Positions 37,154 to 46,342 of a stretch of 64,000 nt of DNA are shown one piece after another (the first letter of the stretch is position 1; each line of letters starts with the position of its first letter). Under the pieces are notes generated by a model that was not told the DNA's origin, did not search any database, and saw only the letters and a program-made list of their open reading frames with translations. The position numbers and the translations under genes were made by a program. Origin of the DNA: JADGHX01 sp037200125 (GTDB taxonomy: Bacteria > Pseudomonadota > Gammaproteobacteria > Steroidobacterales > Steroidobacteraceae); contig JBBCGS010000005.1 of the NCBI GenBank assembly GCA_037200125.1, positions 248,001 through 312,000 on the forward strand, given 5' to 3'.

Positions 37154-39116
37154 TCACCTGGGCTCCGCCGGCCGCGTGTAGGTGAGCGGGCTCAGGATCT
37201 TCGTGAGCCGGTCCGGCCGGCCTTCGATACGCTCCAGGTGCGGGTAGCGAGGCCCCCCGCGATAGGCCACCGACACCGTGCGGTAGCGGTCCGCGGTCTT
37301 CACGAGCAGTTCGATCGCCGCTCCGCTCGCCTTCGCATCCACGACCGCCTGCTTGAGGTACTCGGACTTGTACGCCCGCCCATTGACGGCCACGAGCGTC
37401 GTAACCGACCGTGAGGCCGGCCTTGAACGCCGGACCGTCCCACACCACTTCGCTCAGCCGCGCCTCCTTGCCCACGACCACGCCAAGCGAATAGGCGAAA
37501 TCGCTGGCCTCGTTCAGCTCGTCCACCCGTTTCGAGAACGGGGACGGCTCGTCCTTGAACACGAGCTTCCAGCCCGCGCGCTCGAAACCCCCGAGCGGCG
37601 CATCGGGCCCGTTGGACTCCAGGCGTTCCTTCAGGAACGCGGCCCAGTCGAAGGCCGCCACACCGTTCAGGGGTCTTCACGACATCGTCGAACGTGTAGG
37701 GGGCGGGCACGTAACTGCCGTTGTCGATGGCGAGAAAGGCGCGCGCGAAATCGTCGAGTGAACGCGTTTCACTCGTCAGCTCGCGCAGCTTGGTGTCGAC
37801 ATCCAGCCAGACGAGGAGCCCTTCGTTGTAGTAATCCTCGGGACGCTGCCATGAGGTCCAGGGCAACGAAGCGCGTGCGGCGGTAATGGGCGACTGCGTG
37901 GTGTCCTGAAGGTCGCGCCACTTGCGGCCCGCGCGGCGCTCCTGCAGGACGGCGGCGAGCGAGGCCATCGAATCGCGCGCGAGCTGCTCGTTCCACAGCC
38001 CCGAGCGGGCGGCGAGCACCTGGCCCCAGTATTGCGTCATGCCCTCGTACACCCACAGCAGGCTGTCGCGCATCGGCACGTTGAAGTTGGGGCGTCCACA
38101 GATCCGCGGGACGACGGAACTTGCCGTTCCAGGAATGCGTGAACTCGTGCGCCAGCAGGTCGCGGCGGGTCGCGGTCTTGTCCCAGTCCTTGAAGTAGCC
38201 CTTGCGCACGCCGTTCTCGCTGGAACGATGATGCTCGAGCCCGATGGTGCCGAAGTTCTCGCTGATGGTGAGCATGAGATCGTAATGATCGAAATGCCAC
38301 GAGCGGAACAGCGCGCCGGCTTCGTCGACGAGCCGGCGGTGCGGCTCGAGCTGCTCGGGCTTGATGTCGATCTCGTCCGCCGAATCGGCGAAGACCGTGA
38401 ATGCCAGCGGCGGCTGCTTCGGCACGGACGGCACCGAGCTTCCGATCTCGATGCGCTTGCTGTAGCGGCCGGCGAAGAGCGGCGAGTCGACGAGCGTCTC
38501 CAGCGTCGTCGGCTTGAAGCGCACGACCGCGCCCTCGCGGCTCGCCACGTCGAGCGCGGAAGCGAACTGCCAGCCTTCGGGCAGGGTGAGCGAAGGCTCC
38601 ACCCCGAATGCGGCTCGAATAATGGCCGGCGGGATACAGCACCACCGTGTTCCACTGCACGCCCAGAATGTCCGGCGCGACAGTGATGCGGCCCTGGTCG
38701 CTCGCGGTGGGCGACACGAACTGGAACTCCACATCGAGCTGCCGCGCGCCGGCCGGCACGACGACATGGAACGCAAACATTTCCACGGGATCGCGCACCC
38801 ACTCGATGCGTTTGCCCTGAGCGCTCACGGTCAGACCCGCGAGCGCGGAGATCGGGCCGCGCGGGGAATGATTACCCGGCAGCCATTCCGGATACAGCAG
38901 CGTCACGTTGCCAGGCTTCACCGGAATCGTTTCGCGCACGTTGTAGATACGGCGCGCGATGTCAGTGGCATCCACGGTTAGCGAAATGACACCCGGATAA
39001 GCCACATCACGCGGCGTCGGAATGCCGGCTGCCCGAGCATTGGTGAAAGCGAGCGCAGCGGAACCCAGGATCGAGAGCAGCGCGCAGGAGCGGATGAATC
39101 GTGTGCGTACAGTCAT
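37154..39116 (-). CDS. M61 family (glycyl) aminopeptidase, module M6, with four one-base frameshifts
   Basis: Signal peptide MTVRTRFIRSCALLSILGSAALAF. The zinc motif HEFTHSW is near residue 322, with YEGMTQYWG downstream, and a C-terminal PDZ-like domain (LGVVVGKEARLSEVVWDGPAFKAGL) follows. Reading needs four frame changes, each explained by one surplus base: near 38602 (G run), 38090 (C run), 37670 (C run) and 37408 (TT). Removing four bases leaves 1959 nt, exactly 652 codons plus stop. Either base-calling errors or a young pseudogene. M61 enzymes trim N-terminal residues from peptides, which suits the end of a peptide-uptake operon. Confidence 0.8.
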
Positions 39117-39206
39117 TCGCGTAGTTTAGAACGAAGACCGCGGCCGCCGCGCGCTTTATCTCGCGGCGACCACCGATGATCGTTATGAAACGCGCCAAGT
39201 TGTTCC

Positions 39207-41334
39207 CTACTGGGACGGCTGCATGTGCGCCTCCACCCACGGAATCACACGTGACAGCACATCGCGCTGATTCGCTTCGCGGGTGAATACGTGCCCCTCA
39301 TCGGGATACACCACATAACGGGTCTCGACGCCCTGCTCTACGAACGAGTTGTACAACCACTCCACGGAGCGGCGCCGGTCCGCACCGCCGTGCTCGGCCA
39401 CGCCCATGATGAACAACGTGGGGGTGGTCGCGCCGCGCGAATGGTAGATCGCCGATTCCTTGAGGTAGTTTTCCGGCGCGGACAGGGGCGTGCCGTTCCG
39501 GCTCCAGGTCGCCAGCTCCGAACGGAACAGGCCGCCGTCCAGGTAGCTGTCCGCCCAGCCCTCTTTCGAGACGATGGCGCGAAAACGGTGCGTGCTCACC
39601 GCCATCCAGTTGGCGCGATGGCCGCCGGCGCTGTGCCCGAACGCGACCATGCGCTTCTCGTCGACCCAGCCCTGCGCGATCAGATGATCGATGCCCGCCA
39701 GCACATCGGCGGCATCGCCCGAGAGCTCGTTCTGCAACTCGCGCCGCTGGTCCACGACGAAGCTTCCGTACTGGACCGACGATCGGTAATCCGGCACGAA
39801 GACGAGGTAACCCTTCCCGGCCCACATGTGCCACTCGAGCGGCGTCGACACGAGGAGGCCACCTCTCGCGCCGATGCCGGCACTGAAGCCGCCGCCATGC
39901 ATGTCGATGAACAGCGGATATTTCGTGCCGGGCTGGTAGTGGAGCGGCATCACCACAGCACCCCGAATGGCATTCGGATAGCCCGGTGTGCGCCATTCGA
40001 CTTCACGCACTTCGGCTAACGCGGCGCCCGGCGGCGCGAGATCCACCCGCTGCACCTCACTCACGCGCCGCAGACTGTTCGCATGCAACTCCGCCGCACA
40101 CAGCGTATATCGGCCTTGGAAATCCTCTCCGGCCCAGGCGATGAAGCGGCCATCCGGCGACAGCGAATACCTCGAGACCGACATCGCGTCGTTTGTGAGC
40201 TGCGTGATAGCGCCGTTGCCAACGTCGATCGCGTAGAGCTGACTGTAAGGTCCATATTTGCGGACGGCGTACAACGCCTTGCCATCCGCGGACCATCGCA
40301 CCCGGCTGAGCTGCATCTCGCGGGTGATGCGGCTGATGGAAGGTAACGCGTCCTCCCGCTCCGGAAAGCCCGCCGAAGCGATTCCCAGATTGGTCTGGAA
40401 ATCGTACAGCGGATGATCGGCGTCGTAACTGAAGGCGACGCGACGGTTATCCGGCGAGAGCGCCGGGAACAGCGTCTGCTGCATTCCGATCGGCGCGGCG
40501 ATGGTGCGCACCTGCCGATCGCGAATTCGCAACGCGCGCACGGTGAACTCATCGCGGCTCGCGCCATAGAATCCCGCGTACTTACCGGTGACGAACAGCA
40601 CGGCCGAGCCGTCGCGATACCACTGAACATCCGTCAGACGCCCCGGTGCCTTCAAGAGCTGCTCGGCCCTGCCGGATGCGGCCTCGATGAGCCAGAGCTC
40701 GCCATCGGGCGGTGGCGTGCGAGAGGCGGCGACGCCCTCCACCGCCGACGTCTCACTCCCAGCCGTCGTTCGATTCGGACTCAGCATCTCCTCTCGCGGT
40801 GGCTCTATTTGCTTGCCGACGGCGAGGCTTCGCGAGTCCGGAGACCATGCGAACGAGTACAGGTAGCCATGCACGTCGTAGCTGCTGGCGAACGGGAGCG
40901 GAGAATGCAGCCGACGCGCCATCCCGCCCTGGCTGCTCATGACCCAGAGCTCCGCCACGTCGTTCTCCGTACGAACGTAGGCGATCCAGCGTCCGTCAGG
41001 AGACGGCAAGGGATGACTCCCGACGCCGATGAGTGAGCGGTCTCTCGTCCGAACATCGATCCGCTCGATGTTCCGCTCACCGCCCGACGCGGCAGGCGTG
41101 GTGATGAGCAACGCGCGCCCCGTCCGGCATCCACACCGGATCCATCACCTGGTTGGCGATCGAGCGTGCCGCGCCGACCAGTAGATCCGGCGTCACGACG
41201 GTCGAGCCCTGACGCGCGGCAAGCGTCGGCGCCAGGGCCTGCGGAGGGATCGGAGCGCTCGTCTGTGCCGACACCGAACCGCACACCAGGGCGAGGGCCG
41301 CAACGACGGCCCAGGAGGGTTTGAAACGCGCCAT
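39207..41334 (-). CDS. S9 family peptidase, module M6, with one homopolymer frameshift
   Basis: Starts at the ATG at 41334 (MARFKPSWAVVAALALVCGSVSAQ, signal peptide), 1 nt after the TBDR stop. The frame changes at a G4 run (41118-41121): with three Gs it reads VWMPDGRALLITTPAASGG and gives 708 residues. Propeller: PSPDGRWIAYVRTENDV, LSPDNRRVAFSYDAD. Nucleophile GHSAGGHRANW; His in YPDEGHVFTRE. At the usual Asp position (normally like HGEKD) the sequence is MGVAEHGG, so the acid may be Glu. Followed by the M61 gene. Confidence 0.83.
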
Positions 41335-41335
41335 C

Positions 41336-44224
41336 TCAAAAACCCTGCGACAGCGAGACATAGAGATAACGCTGACGAATGTCGGCCTGCGAAGGATCGA
41401 AGCCGTTCACCGTGATCTGCGAATACCGCGGGCCCTGGTCGAACAGGTTGACGGCTCCCGCTCGCAGGGTCAGGCCGCGTGCAAGATGCGCGCGATCGCC
41501 CGGCAGCTCATCGAAGACGAGCGAGAACTGCAGATCGAACAGGGTTTGGGATGCGACAGAAAGCTTGTTCGGGACATTCGCGTTGGTCGCGTCGTCATAA
41601 CCCGAGACGTAACGTGCCGTGCCGGTGAGTGCGACGCCACCGAGCTCCCAAGACAAGGATCCCACTGCCTTCCAATCCGGGACGGTGCCGGCGACGCTCG
41701 CAATGCCAACGCGACGGACGACAGGCGACGTGACGAAATCCTGAGACGCATAGCGCGTCGTGTGGGTCGCCGCGAGCCGCGGCGACCACGTGCCGAGTGA
41801 GGTCCTGAAGCTGGCCGATGCATCGAGGTCGACGCCCTTGGTATCGAGCCTGCCCAGGTTCACGAGCCGGTAGTCGACAAACAGGAGCTTGCCCGGCAAG
41901 CCGGCGGCGATGTCCTCCGCCGTGGGCTCCGCGCGGGTGATCTTGCCGGGTGGCAAGTAGAGCTCGTTCGCGAGAAACACGTTGCCGGAAACGCCGCCGA
42001 CGAGACGGCTGCTCTGGCGCACGTGCCAGAAGCTCGCGCCGAAGTGCGGCATGCCCGGCATATCCGGCGTCCACACCGTCCCGAAGCTCGACGCGGTGGA
42101 GATCTCCGGCCCGAGGTTGGGGTTGCCCCCTTGCACGTACGAATAGGTCGCCGTCTCGTTGTTCCGGCGCGGATCGGCGATGGTTCGATTCGGAAAGTTG
42201 ATCAGCGGCTGATACAGCGAGTAGAGATCCGGCGCGCGATAACTCTCGCCATACGAGCCGCGCACCAGCAGCGTCTGCCGAGGCCGCCATTCCAACCCGT
42301 AGTTCGCATTGAAGGTGCCGCCGAAGTCGCTGTAATGGTCGTATCGACCGGCCAGCGTGAGATCCACATCGTGCACGAGAGGGATGCCGGTGACGTGCCC
42401 CAGCACCGGGACGCGAGCCTCGGTGTATCCCGCATACACCTTGCGGTTGGCATCGTCCGATCCGACTCGAAGGGTCGACTGATGGCCGACGATGGACATG
42501 GCTTCACTCCGCGCTTCCACTCCCGCCACGACCTTCACGGGGCCGGCGGGGAGATCGAAGGCGGTTCCGCGGAGAAATCCATTCGCCTGGTAGGCCCTCG
42601 ACGAATAACTGAACAACTCTCGCGTCGGATACAGGATCGACTGCGTCACGGGATCGTCGATGCCCGAGCCATCCCGGAAAACGTTCAGCGCCGCCGCTGG
42701 CGAGGTCGCGGCAAGCGCCGCGTCGCGCAGCGTCGTGTTGGTGTAGTTCTTCTGCTGGGTGGCGGCACGGCTGCTCGAGCCTACCAGGGAGAGTTCCCAG
42801 TCCCAGCTCGCGAGCGGGCCACGCAGGCCGGTCACCGCGCGATAGGTCCGCTCCTGGTAATAGTCAGTCGGCCTATAGCCGTCCAGCGCGAAGCTCACGA
42901 GCACCGGTACGCCGAACGGATTGTAGGGATTGCTTGCGCTCACGCGCACGTTCGAGAGCGTGTTGTCTTCCCAGTACACCTTGTTGGAACGATCGCTGAA
43001 CACGAACTCGCCGAACGCGGCCACATTCGCGGAGAAACGGTACGTTCCGCTCATGAGCGCGCCGTAGTTCTCGGCAGGATTCACGTATGCATTGTTCGTG
43101 TAGAGCGACTCGAGATTCTGCTGACCGGCGGTGGCGAGGAAGCTCGCCGGTGTGAGTCCGACGCCCGTGCTGCCCGCTGGCACGGCGGCACAAGGAGTGG
43201 ACAGGCCGGGAAGATTTCCGGAGACGGCGCACACGTTGCCCGGGTTGCTTCGGGGCGAGCGCAGGTCCACTCCGCCGGGAAAGCGCCGGAAATCCTGGCT
43301 CGCGGTGATGTCGCGGTCGCGGCCGAAGAGCGCGCCGCGCTTGAAATAGTCGAGCACGACGAGGCCGCCCGCGCGCTCGCCCTGACCACCGAAGCTGACC
43401 GATGCACGACGCTCATCCGCGCCGCCCGAGGCACCACCGTACGACAGGTCAACGGTGGGATGATCGACGTTCGTCTTGAGAACGATGTTGACGACGCCGC
43501 CGACCGCATCCGCGCCGTAGATCGCCGAGCCGGAGTCCGCCAGCACTTCGATGCGCTCGACGGTCGAAAGCGGAATCGAGTTCAGGTCGAATGAACCGCC
43601 GCTGGAGCCCACCGCGCCGGGCACGGCCCGCCGCCCGTTCACGAGCACGAGCGTGGTGCCGACGCCCAGGCCGCGAAGCTGCACCCGCTGGGCGCCGCCA
43701 TTCATGTTGTACACGGTGTTGAAGGACTGCTGCGGCAGGTACCTCAACGCATCACCGATCGTGGTCACGCCCAGCGCATCGATCTTCTCGCGACTGATGA
43801 CGGTGACGGGCACCGGACCGTCTTCCGTCGGTCGCGCCAGTCTCGAGCCGACGACCACGACCTCGTCCACCGCACCGGCCGCTTTCGGCGCGGCGGGCGC
43901 CGCCGCCGGCGCGCTGTCCGGGCCGGAGATGGCCACCGTCGACTCGTCGAGATATTTGAACGACAGGCCCGTGCCGGTCAGCAACTGGCCGAGCGCTTCG
44001 CCGGGTGTGAGCTCTCCGCGCGCACCCTCGGTACGCGCATCGCCAACCACCGACGACAGAAACAGAATCTGGAATCCGCGTTCAGTCGCCAGCGTCTTGA
44101 GCGCGCTGCCGAGCGGTTGTGGCGGAATGTCGATCGGCTTGCGAACGGCGGCGCGAACGTCCTCCGCGACCGCAAGACCCACAATGGAACCACAGATCAC
44201 CGAAGCTACGACGGCCGTGCGCAT
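41336..44224 (-). CDS. TonB-dependent receptor with STN domain, module M6
   Basis: 962 residues from the second of two adjacent ATGs (44224; GGGGAG is 6 nt upstream; an ATG one codon earlier is possible). Signal peptide MRTAVVASVICGSIVGLAVA; STN about 25-95 (IPPQPLGSALKTLATERGFQ); plug with VDEVVVVGSRLARP, GTTLVLVNGRRAVPGAVGS, YGADAVGGVVNIVLKTN; the barrel ends VSLSQGF. Closest to the M3 receptor in plug and barrel end. Its promoter is 44294-44324. Confidence 0.92.
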   Translation of the reverse strand: MRTAVVASVICGSIVGLAVAEDVRAAVRKPIDIPPQPLGSALKTLATERGFQILFLSSVVGDARTEGARGELTPGEALGQLLTGTGLSFKYLDESTVAISGPDSAPAAAPAAPKAAGAVDEVVVVGSRLARPTEDGPVPVTVISREKIDALGVTTIGDALRYLPQQSFNTVYNMNGGAQRVQLRGLGVGTTLVLVNGRRAVPGAVGSSGGSFDLNSIPLSTVERIEVLADSGSAIYGADAVGGVVNIVLKTNVDHPTVDLSYGGASGGADERRASVSFGGQGERAGGLVVLDYFKRGALFGRDRDITASQDFRRFPGGVDLRSPRSNPGNVCAVSGNLPGLSTPCAAVPAGSTGVGLTPASFLATAGQQNLESLYTNNAYVNPAENYGALMSGTYRFSANVAAFGEFVFSDRSNKVYWEDNTLSNVRVSASNPYNPFGVPVLVSFALDGYRPTDYYQERTYRAVTGLRGPLASWDWELSLVGSSSRAATQQKNYTNTTLRDAALAATSPAAALNVFRDGSGIDDPVTQSILYPTRELFSYSSRAYQANGFLRGTAFDLPAGPVKVVAGVEARSEAMSIVGHQSTLRVGSDDANRKVYAGYTEARVPVLGHVTGIPLVHDVDLTLAGRYDHYSDFGGTFNANYGLEWRPRQTLLVRGSYGESYRAPDLYSLYQPLINFPNRTIADPRRNNETATYSYVQGGNPNLGPEISTASSFGTVWTPDMPGMPHFGASFWHVRQSSRLVGGVSGNVFLANELYLPPGKITRAEPTAEDIAAGLPGKLLFVDYRLVNLGRLDTKGVDLDASASFRTSLGTWSPRLAATHTTRYASQDFVTSPVVRRVGIASVAGTVPDWKAVGSLSWELGGVALTGTARYVSGYDDATNANVPNKLSVASQTLFDLQFSLVFDELPGDRAHLARGLTLRAGAVNLFDQGPRYSQITVNGFDPSQADIRQRYLYVSLSQGF

Positions 44225-44293
44225 CATCCACTCCCCGATTCTCAGAATGCTGTTCAAGCCCGTCGTCCACTGCGGCGACGGTTTCTGGGATCG

Positions 44294-44324
44294 GTAGAGC
44301 ATTCGGGCGATGGGAATGGGTAAG
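44294..44324 (-). promoter_or_regulatory. Putative ECF-sigma promoter of the M6 TBDR
   Basis: Minus strand CTTACCCATTC, 14 nt, CTCTAC. Shares TTACCCAYT and the spacer end CGAAT with the M6 sigma promoter (46075-46105). It lies immediately after the fecR stop. Confidence 0.6.
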
Positions 44325-44326
44325 GC

Positions 44327-45517
44327 TCAGCGCGGTGGCGCGCGCGTGATGCGAACTTCCTCGGCCGACTCGAGCACGAGCACGCCGGGCTGTTCCCTGA
44401 GGAAGCGCAGGAGCGATGTGGGATCCGTCGAGGAATACACGCCGCTGATGCCGAGCTTCCCGAGCTGCGCATCGTCCACGATCAGCCTGCGGTGGTTGTA
44501 GCGATTGAACTCGCTGGCGACTTCCGCGAGCGGGGTCGCGTCGAACATGAGTTTCTTCTGTGTCCACGCCGTCGCGGCGGCCACATCGGCGTGGTCGGAC
44601 TTGCTCACGGCCGTTTCGGTAACCTCGGCTTGTTCACCCGCGGCCAGATAGAATGAGCCGGCGGGAAAGGATGCGGCGACGCGGCCCGCCGGCGATGCCG
44701 GCTCGCGCAGCGAAGTTCCGGCTCGGGTCCCCGCAGCGGATTGAGCGGTGGCGGTGGCGGCCGCAGCTGCGGCCGAGGCCGAGGCCGAGGCCGAGGCCAC
44801 CGTCACGCGCCCTTCGATCACCGTCACCACGGTCACGTCTTTCTTCCGATACACGTCGAACTGCGTTCCCACCGCACGCACCTGCGTGTCGGCGCTATGC
44901 ACGATGAAGGGGCGCGACGCATCCTTCGCCACGCGGAACAGGGCCTGGCCTTCGAGCAGCTCCACACCGCGCTGCCCGTCCGAGAAATGCACTCTCACGT
45001 GTGTGCGGGCGTTCAGGTCGATGTACGACCCATCGGCGAGCATGATGGAGCGCTGTTCGGCGACAGCCGTGACGTACTCCGGGTCGCGATCGGCGAGGTA
45101 CCAGCCCAGCGCGCCGGCCACGCAGAGCACGGCAACGGACGCGGCGATCCGGATGCGGCGCGTGCCGCGAAACCTCGAACCCTCCGCGTTTTCGCTACGA
45201 CTCGAGAGCAACGGCGAATGCATCCGCCGCGCATCGGCCGCGCTATCCAGGCTGAGCACTTCGGCCCCCGCCGCGCGAGAGCGGGCAATCAGCGCATCCA
45301 GATCGATTTCGCCGTGCGCATCGGCGTCCGGCAGCTCCGCCCAGGCGCTGGCGATCTCCAGATACGCCTGAATGTGCTGCGGCGAGCGACGCAACCACTC
45401 GCCGAACCGCTGGCGAGCGCCGGCATCGATGTTGTCGTAGCGGAACGTGACGAACCACTCGGAAGCCTCGGCGACGATAGCGCCGTTCGGCGATGAACTC
45501 GGTACGGTGCGGTTCAT
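44327..45517 (-). CDS. FecR-type anti-sigma factor, module M6
   Basis: 396 residues, the longest FecR here. DUF4880 at about 14-60 (VAEASEWFVTFRYDNIDAG), membrane helix at about 125-142 (IAASVAVLCVAGALGWYL), FecR core (LADGSYIDLNARTHVRV, LFRVAKDASRPFIV, AVGTQFDVYRKK) and DUF4974 (FNRYNHRRLIVDDAQL). The extra length is an Ala/Ser/Thr-rich linker after VEGRVTV-like sequence, encoded partly by a hexanucleotide repeat. Starts 9 nt after the sigma stop. Confidence 0.93.
   Translation of the reverse strand: MNRTVPSSSPNGAIVAEASEWFVTFRYDNIDAGARQRFGEWLRRSPQHIQAYLEIASAWAELPDADAHGEIDLDALIARSRAAGAEVLSLDSAADARRMHSPLLSSRSENAEGSRFRGTRRIRIAASVAVLCVAGALGWYLADRDPEYVTAVAEQRSIMLADGSYIDLNARTHVRVHFSDGQRGVELLEGQALFRVAKDASRPFIVHSADTQVRAVGTQFDVYRKKDVTVVTVIEGRVTVASASASASAAAAAATATAQSAAGTRAGTSLREPASPAGRVAASFPAGSFYLAAGEQAEVTETAVSKSDHADVAAATAWTQKKLMFDATPLAEVASEFNRYNHRRLIVDDAQLGKLGISGVYSSTDPTSLLRFLREQPGVLVLESAEEVRITRAPPR
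44758..44798. repeat. 18-bp palindrome plus GGCCGA hexamer repeat inside fecR of M6
   Basis: CGGCCGCAGCTGCGGCCG (44758-44775) is a perfect palindrome and runs into four and a half copies of GGCCGA (44771-44798). The hexamer stays in frame and encodes alternating Ala/Ser in the linker between the FecR core and DUF4974. Confidence 0.85.
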
Positions 45518-45526
45518 GGTGTTTCC

Positions 45527-46045
45527 TTACTCGACATCCGCCTGCCGCGCGCGGCAGTGCTGGAGGGCGCGGGCCAGGTATTTCTTGACGCTTTCCCGGG
45601 AGACACCCAGCGTGCTGGCGATCTCCTCGAGCGAATCGCCTTTCAGGCGCGCGAGCACCAGCGTGGCCGCGAGTCGCGGCGGCAACTCATCGAGAACGAC
45701 TTTCAACCGGGTGATCTGCTGCTGCAGCTCGACGGTCGCCTGCGGGTCGTCGTCGGAGAGGGCCTGCGGCTCACCGAACACGTCGGCGATATCGACATGC
45801 ACCGGGGCGGTGGCCTGCCGCACCGTGTGCTGGTGGATCACGTGGCTCGCGACGGTGAAGAGATACGCTTCGGGGCTGCGGATATGGCCGTGGTCCTCGA
45901 CACGCAGCAGCCGGAGGAAAACCTCCTGCGCGAGATCAGGCACATCCGCCGCGTTCCGCAGGCGGCCGGACAGGAATCGCCGCAGCCGTCGCCCGTATTG
46001 GCTGGCCATGGCGGAAACGAAGTTTTGACGGTCGGGGCTGCTCAT
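45527..46045 (-). CDS. ECF sigma factor, module M6
   Basis: 172 residues from the ATG at 46045 (MSSPDRQNFVSAMASQYGRR), preferred over a start 135 nt upstream that would precede the promoter. Region 2: DVPDLAQEVFLRLLRVEDHG, PEAYLFTVASHVIHQHTVRQ. Region 4: LPPRLAATLVLARLKGDSLEEIASTLGVSRESVKKYLARAL. Same clade as the M3 and M5 sigma factors. Leader of about 25 nt from the predicted promoter. Confidence 0.93.
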   Translation of the reverse strand: MSSPDRQNFVSAMASQYGRRLRRFLSGRLRNAADVPDLAQEVFLRLLRVEDHGHIRSPEAYLFTVASHVIHQHTVRQATAPVHVDIADVFGEPQALSDDDPQATVELQQQITRLKVVLDELPPRLAATLVLARLKGDSLEEIASTLGVSRESVKKYLARALQHCRARQADVE

Positions 46046-46074
46046 GAGTCCACGGGGTACACCTTCCCGTGGCG

Positions 46075-46105
46075 TTAGAGCGATTCGGAGAGAAAAGTGG
46101 GTAAA
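46075..46105 (-). promoter_or_regulatory. Putative autoregulatory ECF promoter of the M6 sigma gene
   Basis: Minus strand TTTACCCACTT, 14 nt, CTCTAA, 30 nt before the ATG. Confidence 0.66.
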
Positions 46106-46185
46106 GGGGCGGGAGGGTGCGCTTCGAAAATGACAAATGCCAGCGCGGAGCGCCCAACCGCGCGCGTAGAGCGTCGTCATTGACG

Positions 46186-46305
46186 CTCTTGGCTGCGCTC
46201 CTGCCTGGCCTCTTGACTGCGCTCTTGCCCAGCCTCTTGGCTGCGCTTTCGCCTGGCCTCTTGGTTGCGCTCTCGCCTGGCCTCTTGGCTGCGCTTTGCC
46301 TCTCG
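46186..46305. repeat. 24-bp tandem repeat, about five copies
   Basis: Units begin CTCTTGGCTGCGCT and end GCCTGGC (starts at 46186, 46210, 46234, 46258 and a partial copy at 46282), each 24 bp with 2-5 differences. Being a multiple of three, it leaves repetitive open frames on both strands (KRPGESAA on minus, LLAALSPG on plus), which I do not take as genes. It fills the gap between the solo S9 gene and the M6 sigma promoter. Confidence 0.85.
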
Positions 46306-46342
46306 CCAGGTGCCTGCCGAACCTGGGCGGTCGGAACGCCGC

